The notes under the pieces are model-generated. The model searched no databases. It was not told the DNA's origin and worked only from the letters and a program-made list of their open reading frames with translations. 64,000 bases of DNA, taken from contig NZ_CP104395.1 in the NCBI RefSeq assembly GCF_029207735.1, forward strand, positions 1 to 64,000, given 5' to 3'. The position numbers were made by a program, and so were the translations under genes. Every line of letters starts with the position of its first letter. The first letter of the stretch is position 1. Shown piece after piece: positions 43,223-51,338 of this stretch. This stretch comes from Candidatus Nanohalococcus occultus. GTDB lineage: Archaea; Nanohalarchaeota; Nanosalinia; Nanosalinales; Nanosalinaceae.

Positions 43223-43420
43223 TTACTGGGAAGCTCTTACGTCTTCTGCCTGGACTGTCTTTCGACCAGCGTGTCCAGCGAATTCCTTAGCTTCTCGCGC
43301 TCTGTCTTCAGCGTGACTTTCTAGCTCATCTCTAAGCTCTCTAACTGCGTCTTCTGAAACTCTGTGTGCGCCTGCCTGCTTGATAATTCGCTTTACTGGT
43401 GCGAGTGGTAGTTCTGCCAT
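43223..43420 (-). CDS. Archaeal histone (copy 2)
   Basis: 65 aa beginning [20 protein letters not shown], the canonical HMf-type N-terminus. An upstream in-frame ATG 10 codons earlier is rejected because GAGGTGA lies 7 nt before the chosen start. [13 protein letters not shown] is the loop 2/helix 3 signature. It is closer to the classical haloarchaeal/HMf sequence than copy 1 at 23.2 kb. Confidence 0.95.
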   Translation of the reverse strand: MAELPLAPVKRIIKQAGAHRVSEDAVRELRDELESHAEDRAREAKEFAGHAGRKTVQAEDVRASQ

Positions 43421-43741
43421 TGTAATCTCACCTCGTAGTGTTGTATCCAACTATCTAACATTAGTCTTACTCCCTATAAAAATCTTTGCTGTTTTCGGGT
43501 CTTTTTCAGCTTATGAAGGTTTCTCAGCCCGTGGATTTTCGATCAAAGTCTTTCGAAAGCCCTGAACACTCAGAAGTCTGATGAAGACACACAGGATCAT
43601 TTCAGTCGAACGTATATTTGCTGGTTGAGTTAGAAACTGGTTGAGTTCCCGGACCGGAAGGTTTCAAGGATTCAAACAGCGCTTCGAACTTCACTGGATC
43701 TTCATGTCATCTACTTAACAGTCAGCAGGCAAAGTTTGGGT
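43421..43741. other. 320-bp divergent intergenic region with direct repeat
   Basis: It separates a histone gene from polB. An 11-bp direct repeat CTGGTTGAGTT occurs at 43621-43631 and 43637-43647 (16-bp period). CTACTTAACA (about 43709) lies about 28 nt before the polB ATG and could be its TATA box. A minus-strand CTATAAAAAT-like element (43473-43484) could serve the histone gene. No RNA gene was identified. Confidence 0.4.
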
Positions 43742-46123
43742 ATGCGGAAAACTGCGCGTGTAGTCGATGCCGATTACAGGATAGATGGCGATAAACCGGT
43801 TGTAAGGCTTTTCTGTGAGTCCTCGGAAGGCAGTTTCGTAGCGGTTGATAGAGATATCAGGCCCTACTTTTACGCGCTAGGAGATGACTTAGAAGAGATA
43901 AAGAAAGAAATCTCAGGTGGATTCGAAGAGGAAGACGAAGAGCTTCCGGTAATTGATACAGAGATAGTAGAGCGAACGGATCTCAACCAGGAGATTGAGG
44001 CGCTGAAAGTATACACAACGGTTCCGCCGAAAATACCGAAGCTGCGCAGACAGGTCGCACAGCTCAAAGAGGTCTCGGATACCCGAGAGTTCGATATACC
44101 GTTCTACAAGAGATACCTGATAGACAACGAGATCACGCCCGCGAGAACTTTGGAACTAGAGCTTTCAGACGATGAAGAGTACGATTACGCGCTGGAAAAA
44201 GTACGTGGACTGGTTGAAGAGGAGCTAGAACATTCGACAGCGGCTTTCGATCTTGAAGTAATTGATGATGAGATAATAATGGCGGCTTTCCGGACGGACA
44301 CAGAGGAAAAACTGTTTACTACCGCAGATATCGAACTGGGGTTTGTTGAAACCTTGGAATCCGAAGAGCAGCTACTAAAGCGATTCAAGGAATACATCAA
44401 AGACGAAGACTTCGAGATAATAACTGGTTATAACACCGACGAGTACGACTTCAAGAGGCTTAGAGAACGGTTTGAAAAATATAATTTGACTCTTGATATC
44501 GGCCGACTGGACGAGAGAATGAAGTTCGATCGCAGAGGTCGTTTTTCCAGCGCTAGGGTCAAAGGCAGAATGCATCTAGATCTTTACCCGTTTATATCTC
44601 ATGTGATGGCGCCCGGACTTGAATCCGAGACATTAGACCTTGATTCGGTCGCTGAAGAGCTTCTTGGACGGAAAAAAGATGATGTGTCCTTCGAGCAGAT
44701 GAAAGACTGGTGGCGCAACCAGCAAAATCTTGAGGAGTTTGCTAAATACGCTTTGAAGGATGCGGATCTGGCCTACGAGCTTGCTGAGGAAATAGTGCCG
44801 CAGATAATGGAGCTTTCGCGTATAACGGGTTTGATACCGTTCGATGCCTCTCGGCTAACATATGGTCAGCTGACTGAGAACTATCTTCTGCGTGAGGCCT
44901 TCAACCGGGACATGATCTCGCCTAACCGTCCTTTCCGAGATGAGCGTCAGAAACGGCGGCGACAGGGTGCGTACTCCGGAGGATTTGTTTACTCGCCGGA
45001 ACCTGGGCTTTACGATGAGATAGCTCTTTTGGACTTCAAATCCCTGTATCCTACGGTTATGGTCTCGCACAACATTTCCCCGGATACTTTGGATGTTGAA
45101 GGCTGTGAGGAAAGCTTCGAGCTTGAGGAGTTCGATTACGAGTTCTGTCAGGATGAACAGGGCTTTTTCCCGGAGCTGATAGAGAGCTTGATAGAGGAAA
45201 GGACCGAAATCAAGAACAAGCTTGAGAATATTGAAAACGGCGGTAAAAAACATAAATCGCTTGATAGCCGTCAGCGCGCACTGAAAATTTTGGCAAACTC
45301 GTTTTACGGTTATCTCGGCTATGAAGGCGCACGCTGGTACTCCAGAGAGGCCGCTGAAGCAACAACTTATCTTGGCCGTGAGTACATACAGGATGCGGTA
45401 AAACACTCTGAGGAGGAAGGATTCGAGGTTGTTTATGGAGACACTGACTCGGTGTTTTTGCGCAAGCAGGATCTGAAAAACGAGATCGAAGGATTCCTGG
45501 AGAATGTAAACGCCGAGTTACCATCGTTCATGGAATTAGAGCTTGAAGGATACTTCAAGAGAGGGTTTTTCACCTCAACTGACTCCGGAGAAGGAGCGAA
45601 AAAGAAGTACGCATTGCTCGGAGAGGATGGCTCGATGAAGATAACAGGCTTCGAGCAGGTAAGACGTGACTGGAGTCCTATAGCCAAAGAGACCCAAGAG
45701 AAGGTTTTGAGAAAGGTTCTGGAAAACGAGCCAGAGGCCGCAGCTGAGATCGTCAAAGAGACGATAGAGGAGTTAAATGACGGCAAGGTCGATGTGGAGA
45801 AACTGAAGATATATACTACCTTGACCAAGGAGCCGGAAGAGTACGGCTCTACAGCGCCGCACGTTGAAGCCGTTAAAAAAGCACGGAAGAGAGGAGAGGA
45901 GATAAAACCGGAGACAACAGTTGCCTACGTAATAACGCGGGGCGGCGGAACAATATCCTCGAGAGCTGAGCTTGTAAAATACGCCGATAGCTACGATGCC
46001 GAATACTATATTGACAACCAGATAATACCGGTATCTCTCAGGGCTTTGAAGGTCTTTGGATACACGGAAGACCAGCTCAAGGGAAAGGGCAAGCAAAGCG
46101 GTCTAGGCCGGTTCGGCGGATGA
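43742..46123 (+). CDS. polB: Family B DNA polymerase
   Basis: 793 aa from the ATG at 43742 (an in-frame TTG is two codons earlier). 3'-5' exonuclease motifs TAAFDLEVIDD and GYNTDEYDFKRL; polymerase motifs LLDFKSLYPTVM (A), KILANSFYGYLGY (B) and VYGDTDSVFL (C). All catalytic Asp residues are present and no intein interrupts motifs. The N-terminal domain is the uracil-sensing type in archaea. It supplements PolD in replication and repair. The C-terminus ends with a short GKGKQSGLGRF PCNA-interaction-like tail. Confidence 0.96.
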   Translation: MRKTARVVDADYRIDGDKPVVRLFCESSEGSFVAVDRDIRPYFYALGDDLEEIKKEISGGFEEEDEELPVIDTEIVERTDLNQEIEALKVYTTVPPKIPKLRRQVAQLKEVSDTREFDIPFYKRYLIDNEITPARTLELELSDDEEYDYALEKVRGLVEEELEHSTAAFDLEVIDDEIIMAAFRTDTEEKLFTTADIELGFVETLESEEQLLKRFKEYIKDEDFEIITGYNTDEYDFKRLRERFEKYNLTLDIGRLDERMKFDRRGRFSSARVKGRMHLDLYPFISHVMAPGLESETLDLDSVAEELLGRKKDDVSFEQMKDWWRNQQNLEEFAKYALKDADLAYELAEEIVPQIMELSRITGLIPFDASRLTYGQLTENYLLREAFNRDMISPNRPFRDERQKRRRQGAYSGGFVYSPEPGLYDEIALLDFKSLYPTVMVSHNISPDTLDVEGCEESFELEEFDYEFCQDEQGFFPELIESLIEERTEIKNKLENIENGGKKHKSLDSRQRALKILANSFYGYLGYEGARWYSREAAEATTYLGREYIQDAVKHSEEEGFEVVYGDTDSVFLRKQDLKNEIEGFLENVNAELPSFMELELEGYFKRGFFTSTDSGEGAKKKYALLGEDGSMKITGFEQVRRDWSPIAKETQEKVLRKVLENEPEAAAEIVKETIEELNDGKVDVEKLKIYTTLTKEPEEYGSTAPHVEAVKKARKRGEEIKPETTVAYVITRGGGTISSRAELVKYADSYDAEYYIDNQIIPVSLRALKVFGYTEDQLKGKGKQSGLGRFGG

Positions 46124-46154
46124 ACTTTTAATCGACAGTCTGAAAATACGTGTT

Positions 46155-47429
46155 ATGGTTCTCGGGTTCACAGGCACACTACCGGTCGCACTGATAGGTC
46201 TGCTATCAATAATACTGCTGGTATACGGTGCGGAGATAGTTGTCTCCAAGATGGAAGGTGTCGCAAAATACTACGGAGTCTCCGAGGTAGTGATCGCCAT
46301 GACGATTGTCGCTATCGGAACATCGCTTCCAGAACTTGCCTTACATCTTATAGGATCGGCGAACATACTTTTAAGCTCTCAGAGTCCTTTACAGCTCTTT
46401 TTAGTTGATCCCGGAGTGTTGATGTTTGGGAATCATACTGAGGCGGCGAACCTACTTGTTCAGCAAGGAAAAATCACTGGAGCGGCTGCCGCAAATAGCT
46501 CAGAGGTTTTCATGGGGACATCAGGAGCAGTTCTGGGAGCAAACATCGGTAGCGATGTTGTCCAGCAAACACTGGTTTTAGGCCTTGTAATAATGTCTTC
46601 AGCGCTTTTAGCTGACAAACATAGCTTCAAATTTTCGGAAAAATTCCTGATCAGAGACTACGCTCCGATGATGGGAACTACATTGATGACCTTAATACTT
46701 GCTCTTAACTGGAGAGGCGTGATCAGCTTTCTGACGGGCGGCCCGCTAACAGTTTCAGGGACCTTGACGCGTTTAGATGGATTGGTTCTTGTCGGCAGCT
46801 TTATCGCATACATGCTGTATCTTTATACTACTAGAACAGAAGAGTTAGCGAGCCAGGGAGATGTAGAAGCATCTCAGCGACCGCTAGCTGACTTTTTAAT
46901 TGGCATAGCGGCGATGGGTCTTGTAATTGGATCTGCTGAAGTATTTTTACGTGTTGTAGAGGTTGCGGTAGCTCAGACCGGTCTATCTGAATCGATGATC
47001 GGTGTGGCAACTGTAGGGATTGTTTCTGCGTTCCCGGAGATGATAACAGCTATTTCCGGGCTTAGACATGGCAGTGAAGGAGTATCTCTCGGAACTTTAA
47101 TAGGCAGCAATATAACCAATCCTTTGCTCGCTATCGGCTCAGGCGCCATAATATCGACCTATGCGGTCCCACGGCCGCTTGTTCTCTGGGATTTGCCTAT
47201 GGAGACTGTTACAGCAGGATTGTTGCTCGCATACATGTTCTCGAAGGAGAAAGCAGGTACGAAGCTCGCAAAACCTTTCAAAATAATAGGGCTAGATTCA
47301 GTAGCACGTAGACTTGAGAATACGGAAAACAGAAAGCTCTCGATCGCAGGAGCGTTCTTACTGGTCTTGCTCTACTTTGTCTACATCTACGTCCGGTTTA
47401 CGTACTTCCAGTACGACTTCGCACACTGA
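46155..47429 (+). CDS. Ca2+/cation antiporter (CaCA family)
   Basis: 424 aa with about 10-11 membrane helices in two inverted halves. The alpha repeats are VIAMTIVAIGTSLPELALHL and MIGVATVGIVSAFPEMITAI, with the GTSLPE and SAFPE ion-binding acidic residues. It exchanges Ca2+ for Na+ or H+. An unusual long loop between helices 2 and 3 (about 75-125, rich in Ala/Gln/Ser) is present. TTTTAATC about 27 nt before the ATG suggests a leaderless transcript. Confidence 0.88.
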   Translation: MVLGFTGTLPVALIGLLSIILLVYGAEIVVSKMEGVAKYYGVSEVVIAMTIVAIGTSLPELALHLIGSANILLSSQSPLQLFLVDPGVLMFGNHTEAANLLVQQGKITGAAAANSSEVFMGTSGAVLGANIGSDVVQQTLVLGLVIMSSALLADKHSFKFSEKFLIRDYAPMMGTTLMTLILALNWRGVISFLTGGPLTVSGTLTRLDGLVLVGSFIAYMLYLYTTRTEELASQGDVEASQRPLADFLIGIAAMGLVIGSAEVFLRVVEVAVAQTGLSESMIGVATVGIVSAFPEMITAISGLRHGSEGVSLGTLIGSNITNPLLAIGSGAIISTYAVPRPLVLWDLPMETVTAGLLLAYMFSKEKAGTKLAKPFKIIGLDSVARRLENTENRKLSIAGAFLLVLLYFVYIYVRFTYFQYDFAH

Positions 47430-47435
47430 TAAAAA

Positions 47436-47627
47436 ATGAAACTAGACAAAACACTCTTCCAGAACATTATAGCCATCGAAATAGGGTTTTTAGCGGGTTT
47501 GCTTGGAACCGCGGCTTATTTGAGTTCGGAGACGGCTTCAGCGCTGTATGTGTTTGAATTCCTCGGCGCAGCAATGGCAACGCTCATAACTTCTTATGGT
47601 ATATACAAGATGAACGATATTACATAG
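47436..47627 (+). CDS. Small two-helix membrane protein
   Basis: 63 aa with two predicted membrane helices (about 8-30 and 36-55) and short charged ends. It begins 6 nt after the Ca2+/cation antiporter and is probably cotranscribed; a role as regulatory subunit is possible but inferred from position only. Confidence 0.7.
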   Translation: MKLDKTLFQNIIAIEIGFLAGLLGTAAYLSSETASALYVFEFLGAAMATLITSYGIYKMNDIT

Positions 47628-47633
47628 TATGTG

Positions 47634-47641
47634 TTATAAAA
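47634..47641 (+). promoter_or_regulatory. TATA box of a 51-aa gene
   Basis: TTATAAAA is centred about 26 nt before the ATG at 47664, as for a leaderless mRNA. Confidence 0.6.
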
Positions 47642-47663
47642 CTCATCAACACTCCTGTATCTG

Positions 47664-47819
47664 ATGAGTTACGAAGGAAACACAGATTATCTGGAAACTG
47701 CTTACGACCGAGAACAGGAAAGACAGCGGACGGCTGAAACAGCACTAAATGAGTTTGTTGAAGAGTCCTCTGGAATTATGGGTCTTGTCCTAGGAAATAA
47801 GAATAATAACGAAAGATAG
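47664..47819 (+). CDS. 51-aa charged helical protein
   Basis: A complete frame MSYEGNTDYLETAYDREQER to SGIMGLVLGNKNNNER, mostly charged helix with a short hydrophobic C-terminal patch. Its TATA box at exactly leaderless spacing and acidic composition argue that it is real. No family is recognised. It is convergent with the ogg-like gene, 3 nt apart. Confidence 0.6.
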   Translation: MSYEGNTDYLETAYDREQERQRTAETALNEFVEESSGIMGLVLGNKNNNER

Positions 47820-47822
47820 TTT

Positions 47823-48482
47823 TTACCGGAATACTTTTCCGGTTTTCATCGACCATAGAACCAGGTCGATGGCTCCGACCGGTATACCAAGTTCTTCTCC
47901 CAGTTCTCTCATGGCCTCTTCCATCTTCCCGTACTCTTCGATGTTCGAAGGCGGAGAAGCATCTTCTAAGAAACCAAGTTCGTCTAAAACAGCCAGTGTG
48001 TGTCTGGATGCTATGCCGAGGTCTTCTCCGTAGCCGATGTTTCTCAGGAAGTGTGATGCGCCTTTCAAGCCTATCCCTGGGATGTTTTCCACGAGCCATT
48101 TGCGTGCTTTCTCCGGGTTTTCCAGCGGTAAACGTCCTTTGATCGTCAGTTCGTTTGTAGGGTTGGTCAGGGTTGGCTGGGACAGCTCGTTTCGAGCCTT
48201 CAGTATCTGTCCGGCTTTCTTTCGCTCGTACTGGATGTCGTACTGTTCGAGTATCTCGACTATCTCGGCTTCTGTTCCGCGCAACAGGTTTAGCTCCTCG
48301 AGTTTGGCTGCTGCGTTCCATGCCTGTTCGGCATCGGTCTGGGAGCTAAGGATTACGAATACTAGTTCCTGGAAAAGACGTTCGTTCGAGGAATCGCGCA
48401 GCGAATGGAACTGATCCATCCGCTGTGCTACTGTGTCTTTAACTTCCTCGTACTGGCTTTCTACGTCACTCAGATCGATCAT
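47823..48482 (-). CDS. ogg: Archaeal Ogg-type 8-oxoguanine glycosylase/lyase-like protein
   Basis: 219 aa. HhH-GPD fold of the archaeal OGG2 type, recognised by IPGIGLKGASHFLRNIGY, with the catalytic Lys at 140, and the C-terminal AIDLVLWSMKTGKVFR, close to the family's LDLYIWYLRTGKVLK ending. The usual catalytic Asp of the next segment (xxDRHIL in relatives) is Ser159 in IASRHTL, so activity may be altered. No 4Fe-4S cluster. It overlaps the dsbA-like gene upstream by 4 nt. Confidence 0.85.
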   Translation of the reverse strand: MIDLSDVESQYEEVKDTVAQRMDQFHSLRDSSNERLFQELVFVILSSQTDAEQAWNAAAKLEELNLLRGTEAEIVEILEQYDIQYERKKAGQILKARNELSQPTLTNPTNELTIKGRLPLENPEKARKWLVENIPGIGLKGASHFLRNIGYGEDLGIASRHTLAVLDELGFLEDASPPSNIEEYGKMEEAMRELGEELGIPVGAIDLVLWSMKTGKVFR

Positions 48483-49309
48483 TGTCTGAGTTCTTCTTCG
48501 ATCGCTCGGGCTACTGTGTTGTATCCCCAGCTTGAGAGCTTGTCTCCGTTGACATAGATCGATGGTGTTCCGGTAACGCCTGAGCTACGGCCCATCCGAG
48601 TGTCCTGTCTGACCTCCTGGAGGGTTTGCTTGTTCGCCACACATGTTTGGAACTGGTTGTGATCGAGTCCGCTGGTTGACTGGTTGAATAGTTCTGACAT
48701 GAAATCTTCGGTCGCCCAGTCTTCGTTTTCCGATCCCTGGTTGTTGTAAAGTGCATCGTAGAAGTCCCAGAACTGTTCTTCATCCTGGTTGTATACACAC
48801 TCTGATGCCACTGCCGCGGTCTCGCTGGTATCGCCCGGGAAGTTCTGATCCAGGAACGCGAAGTTGATGAAGTAGAACTTCACATCGCCGGTGTTGATGT
48901 ATTCTTCCTCAAGTCTTGGATAGACCCGGCTATGGAACTGCTCACATACAGGGCAGCGGTAGTCTCCGAACTCGACAACGGTGACGTTCGCGTCCTCACT
49001 TCCCTGGTAAGGCTCTCCTTCAAGATCGAACTCGTATACCTGATCTCCGCTACCGCTCGAGTTCAACAACGGCATTAACTGGGCGCCGACCACACCGATA
49101 AACGCCAGTCCGAGAACAGCTGCGAACCCGTAACCCGCATAACGCTTCCGTTTACGCATCTTGTTCTCTTTGCTTTCCTCGTACTTTCTTTCTGCTTTTT
49201 TGACCTTCTCTTTCTGATGGGAGTTAAGCTCGTCTTCATGTTCTCTCCAGTGTCTATGAAGCTCTTCCTCTGAATCGAACTCATCTCCACAAAAATCACA
49301 TTCTTTCAT
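48479..49309 (-). CDS. DsbA-like thiol oxidoreductase with N-terminal C2H2 zinc finger
   Basis: 276 aa. A C2H2-type finger at the very N-terminus (C4, C7, H20, H24) is followed by a charged helix and a membrane helix (about 58-80). A thioredoxin-fold DsbA domain with active site RCPVC (C119, C122), the usual helical insertion and cis-Pro VTGTPSIYVNG completes it. The DsbA part should face outside and introduce disulfides, while the zinc finger stays cytoplasmic. It is divergent from dsbB (51 bp) and overlaps ogg by 4 nt. Confidence 0.88.
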   Translation of the reverse strand: MKECDFCGDEFDSEEELHRHWREHEDELNSHQKEKVKKAERKYEESKENKMRKRKRYAGYGFAAVLGLAFIGVVGAQLMPLLNSSGSGDQVYEFDLEGEPYQGSEDANVTVVEFGDYRCPVCEQFHSRVYPRLEEEYINTGDVKFYFINFAFLDQNFPGDTSETAAVASECVYNQDEEQFWDFYDALYNNQGSENEDWATEDFMSELFNQSTSGLDHNQFQTCVANKQTLQEVRQDTRMGRSSGVTGTPSIYVNGDKLSSWGYNTVARAIEEELRQ

Positions 49310-49360
49310 ACCTATGAACGGCGTCTCCAGATTTAAATTTGAAACCTGACAACTGCTTAC

Positions 49361-49966
49361 ATGGCAGTAACCTACAATCCTATAGGCGCAGAGAACCCGG
49401 TTGTAGCCGGACTTGCGGTCCTAACCTTGGTTTTGAACGCCGCACTAATCTCAACTCTTGTATACTACATACTACAGAAAACAGGTTTATCCGACAGTCT
49501 TGCCGACAAATGGCACGGGTTCATGGGCGAAGCCAGTACACCGATAAAAGACACTAAAGACTTCCTGAGTTCTAACTACAAAACGCTGTCTTTGATTGTG
49601 GCAGCGGGAGCGACCTCTGGCTCGCTTTACATGTCGAACGTTCTTGGATGGGAGCCATGTCTACTGTGCTGGTACCAGAGAATACTGGTTTATCCAATAG
49701 TCGTCTTAACTGCTGTAGCGGTCTTATTTGAGAAAGACGATGTCCGTGAATACGTAATGCCGCTGGCGATGATAGGTCTGCCTATCTCGGTTTATCACTC
49801 GCTGGTTCAGAGATACAGCCAGTTCCACTCGGCAGGATGTTCGATCGTTGAAGTTTCCTGTTCAACCTCGTATACGTTCTGGTTCGGATACATCACGATC
49901 CCGGTCATGGCCGCTACCGCACTTGCCACGGTACTCGTGCTTATGTGGAGGTTCAGTGAGAACTAA
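49361..49966 (+). CDS. dsbB: DsbB-family disulfide bond formation protein
   Basis: 201 aa with about five membrane helices; an extra N-terminal helix (about 15-40) precedes the four-helix DsbB core. The first redox pair is in GWEPCLLCWYQRI (quinone-interacting), the second in SAGCSIVEVSCS. It reoxidises DsbA and passes electrons to quinone. It is arranged divergently with the DsbA-like gene, so the pair forms a complete oxidative folding system. Confidence 0.93.
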   Translation: MAVTYNPIGAENPVVAGLAVLTLVLNAALISTLVYYILQKTGLSDSLADKWHGFMGEASTPIKDTKDFLSSNYKTLSLIVAAGATSGSLYMSNVLGWEPCLLCWYQRILVYPIVVLTAVAVLFEKDDVREYVMPLAMIGLPISVYHSLVQRYSQFHSAGCSIVEVSCSTSYTFWFGYITIPVMAATALATVLVLMWRFSEN

Positions 49967-50001
49967 AGGGTTCATAACTGAGCCTCTATAACTTATCCTT
50001 T

Positions 50002-50241
50002 ATGAGAAAGAGTTTCATCTTTCTGACTGCCCTTTTACTTATTGGAGTGATCTCAGCACATACAGACAATCACTCGGCACATGAAAACCAGACTCAGCAA
50101 CCTGCCGATGACGGAGCATGGAACAGTCTGATGGATGCGTATCCTTCCCAGACGCTCTCAATTGTTTTAATAGAAATAGTTGTTGTATCTGCGATAACTA
50201 TAGCAGCTGTCCGCCACAGATATCAGTTAAGATCTAAATGA
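50002..50241 (+). CDS. Small secreted/membrane protein with His-containing loop
   Basis: 79 aa. Predicted signal peptide (about 1-18, MRKSFIFLTALLLIGVISAH), then a His/Asn/Gln-rich segment (HTDNHSAHENQ), then a second membrane helix (about 51-70) with a basic tail. It has no Cys. The His cluster could bind a metal. It follows dsbB after 35 nt and may be cotranscribed. Its 3' end overlaps the ATP-cone gene on the opposite strand by 19 nt. Confidence 0.65.
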   Translation: MRKSFIFLTALLLIGVISAHTDNHSAHENQTQQPADDGAWNSLMDAYPSQTLSIVLIEIVVVSAITIAAVRHRYQLRSK

Positions 50242-50495
50242 GTCCTATACATTATACAGACATCGTCGTTCAGCCGTCCTAGAATACTTTCGATCTTTGA
50301 TTCTATCTCCGAGGTCGTAACTACATCGTCTTCATGATCGTGTATCCATGCCTTTACCTCGTAGATCACTTTCTCCGCCAGTGCGTCCGCTCGCTCCTCA
50401 GGGATCTCTACTTCGCGGGCAGGATAGTAAACCGAACAGTAGAGTTTCTCGTCCTCGAACTCCTCTTTTTCGTGATCGCGGTTGATTACTTTCAT
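50223..50495 (-). CDS. Stand-alone ATP-cone domain protein
   Basis: 90 aa: MKVINRDHEKEEFEDEKLYCSVYYPA ... EVVTTSEIE-like ... NDDVCIMYRTH, the complete ATP-cone pattern found at the N-terminus of ribonucleotide reductases and in NrdR. Here it occurs without an enzyme or zinc ribbon. It binds ATP/dATP and probably regulates another protein. It follows the ccdA-like gene by 49 nt on the same strand. Confidence 0.8.
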   Translation of the reverse strand: MKVINRDHEKEEFEDEKLYCSVYYPAREVEIPEERADALAEKVIYEVKAWIHDHEDDVVTTSEIESKIESILGRLNDDVCIMYRTHLDLN

Positions 50496-50544
50496 AGTTG
50501 GGAGTTCTCCGGTCTTCCGGGCGCTGAAACTCGATTTTCCTTCA

Positions 50545-51255
50545 TTATCCGAACCTCACGATTCCTGTCGCCAGCAACAGTAGGATCCATCCGAGGAAGA
50601 TCATCAGCAATCCTGCTCCTAGCCGCATCTTGGCTTTGTTCATGTGTTTCCACTCTTTCATCTCCGAGACCTTGTAAGATCCAAGGTAGGAGGCTGCTAC
50701 GATCAGTATCAGCGGCATTACAAAGATCAAGTTGTAAAGCGCCATCAAACCGTATGCGGTCAGATTGATTCCTTGCTGGGAAAGCACGGTCAGTATTGCC
50801 AGGTAAGGTCCTCCTGTACAAGGCAGCTCCACGGCTGCTACGAATATTCCCAGTCCAATCGCTGACAGCAGTGTCAGTGAATCCATCTTGTCTGCGATCT
50901 TCTCGGCGTACTCTTCCGGTATCATCAAGGACGTTCCCTTACCGTACCAGAAGAAGTCCTTGATCTCCAGCAGACCTCCTGCTATCACCAACATCGCCAC
51001 GCCTGTCGTGATGTAGTTCGCTAGCTGTACAGGCAATCCGACCAAAAAGTGTAGTATTCCAAGTCCTGCGAAAAAGTAGGTCAGGTAAACCGTTGCGACG
51101 TAGATTCCACCGACCTTCAGTATGTCTCGTTTCCGGTCCTGTTTGATCAGAGTTGCTACAAGAAGTAAGATCACTCCGATAGCACATGGATTGATCGAGT
51201 CAACAGCTGCGGTAACCAGTACTGCGCCAAACGTTGGAAGGGTTGCCTCAACCAT
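50545..51255 (-). CDS. CcdA/DsbD-like thiol-electron transporter
   Basis: 236 aa with six predicted membrane helices. The two family Cys lie in SINPCAIG (helix 1) and VELPCTGGPYLA (helix 4), as required for transfer of reductant across the membrane by thiol-disulfide exchange. It would deliver electrons from cytoplasmic thioredoxin to extracytoplasmic partners, opposing or proofreading DsbA/DsbB. It belongs to the minus-strand run after the His-rich membrane protein (83-bp gap). Confidence 0.9.
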   Translation of the reverse strand: MVEATLPTFGAVLVTAAVDSINPCAIGVILLLVATLIKQDRKRDILKVGGIYVATVYLTYFFAGLGILHFLVGLPVQLANYITTGVAMLVIAGGLLEIKDFFWYGKGTSLMIPEEYAEKIADKMDSLTLLSAIGLGIFVAAVELPCTGGPYLAILTVLSQQGINLTAYGLMALYNLIFVMPLILIVAASYLGSYKVSEMKEWKHMNKAKMRLGAGLLMIFLGWILLLLATGIVRFG

Positions 51256-51338
51256 TTGTTTTCACCTTCAGAGTTGCTTCACGTAGCATTCGTCTGTGAA
51301 TGCTGCTCGAGCATGCTTTCTCTGCTGAGAAAGATGCG

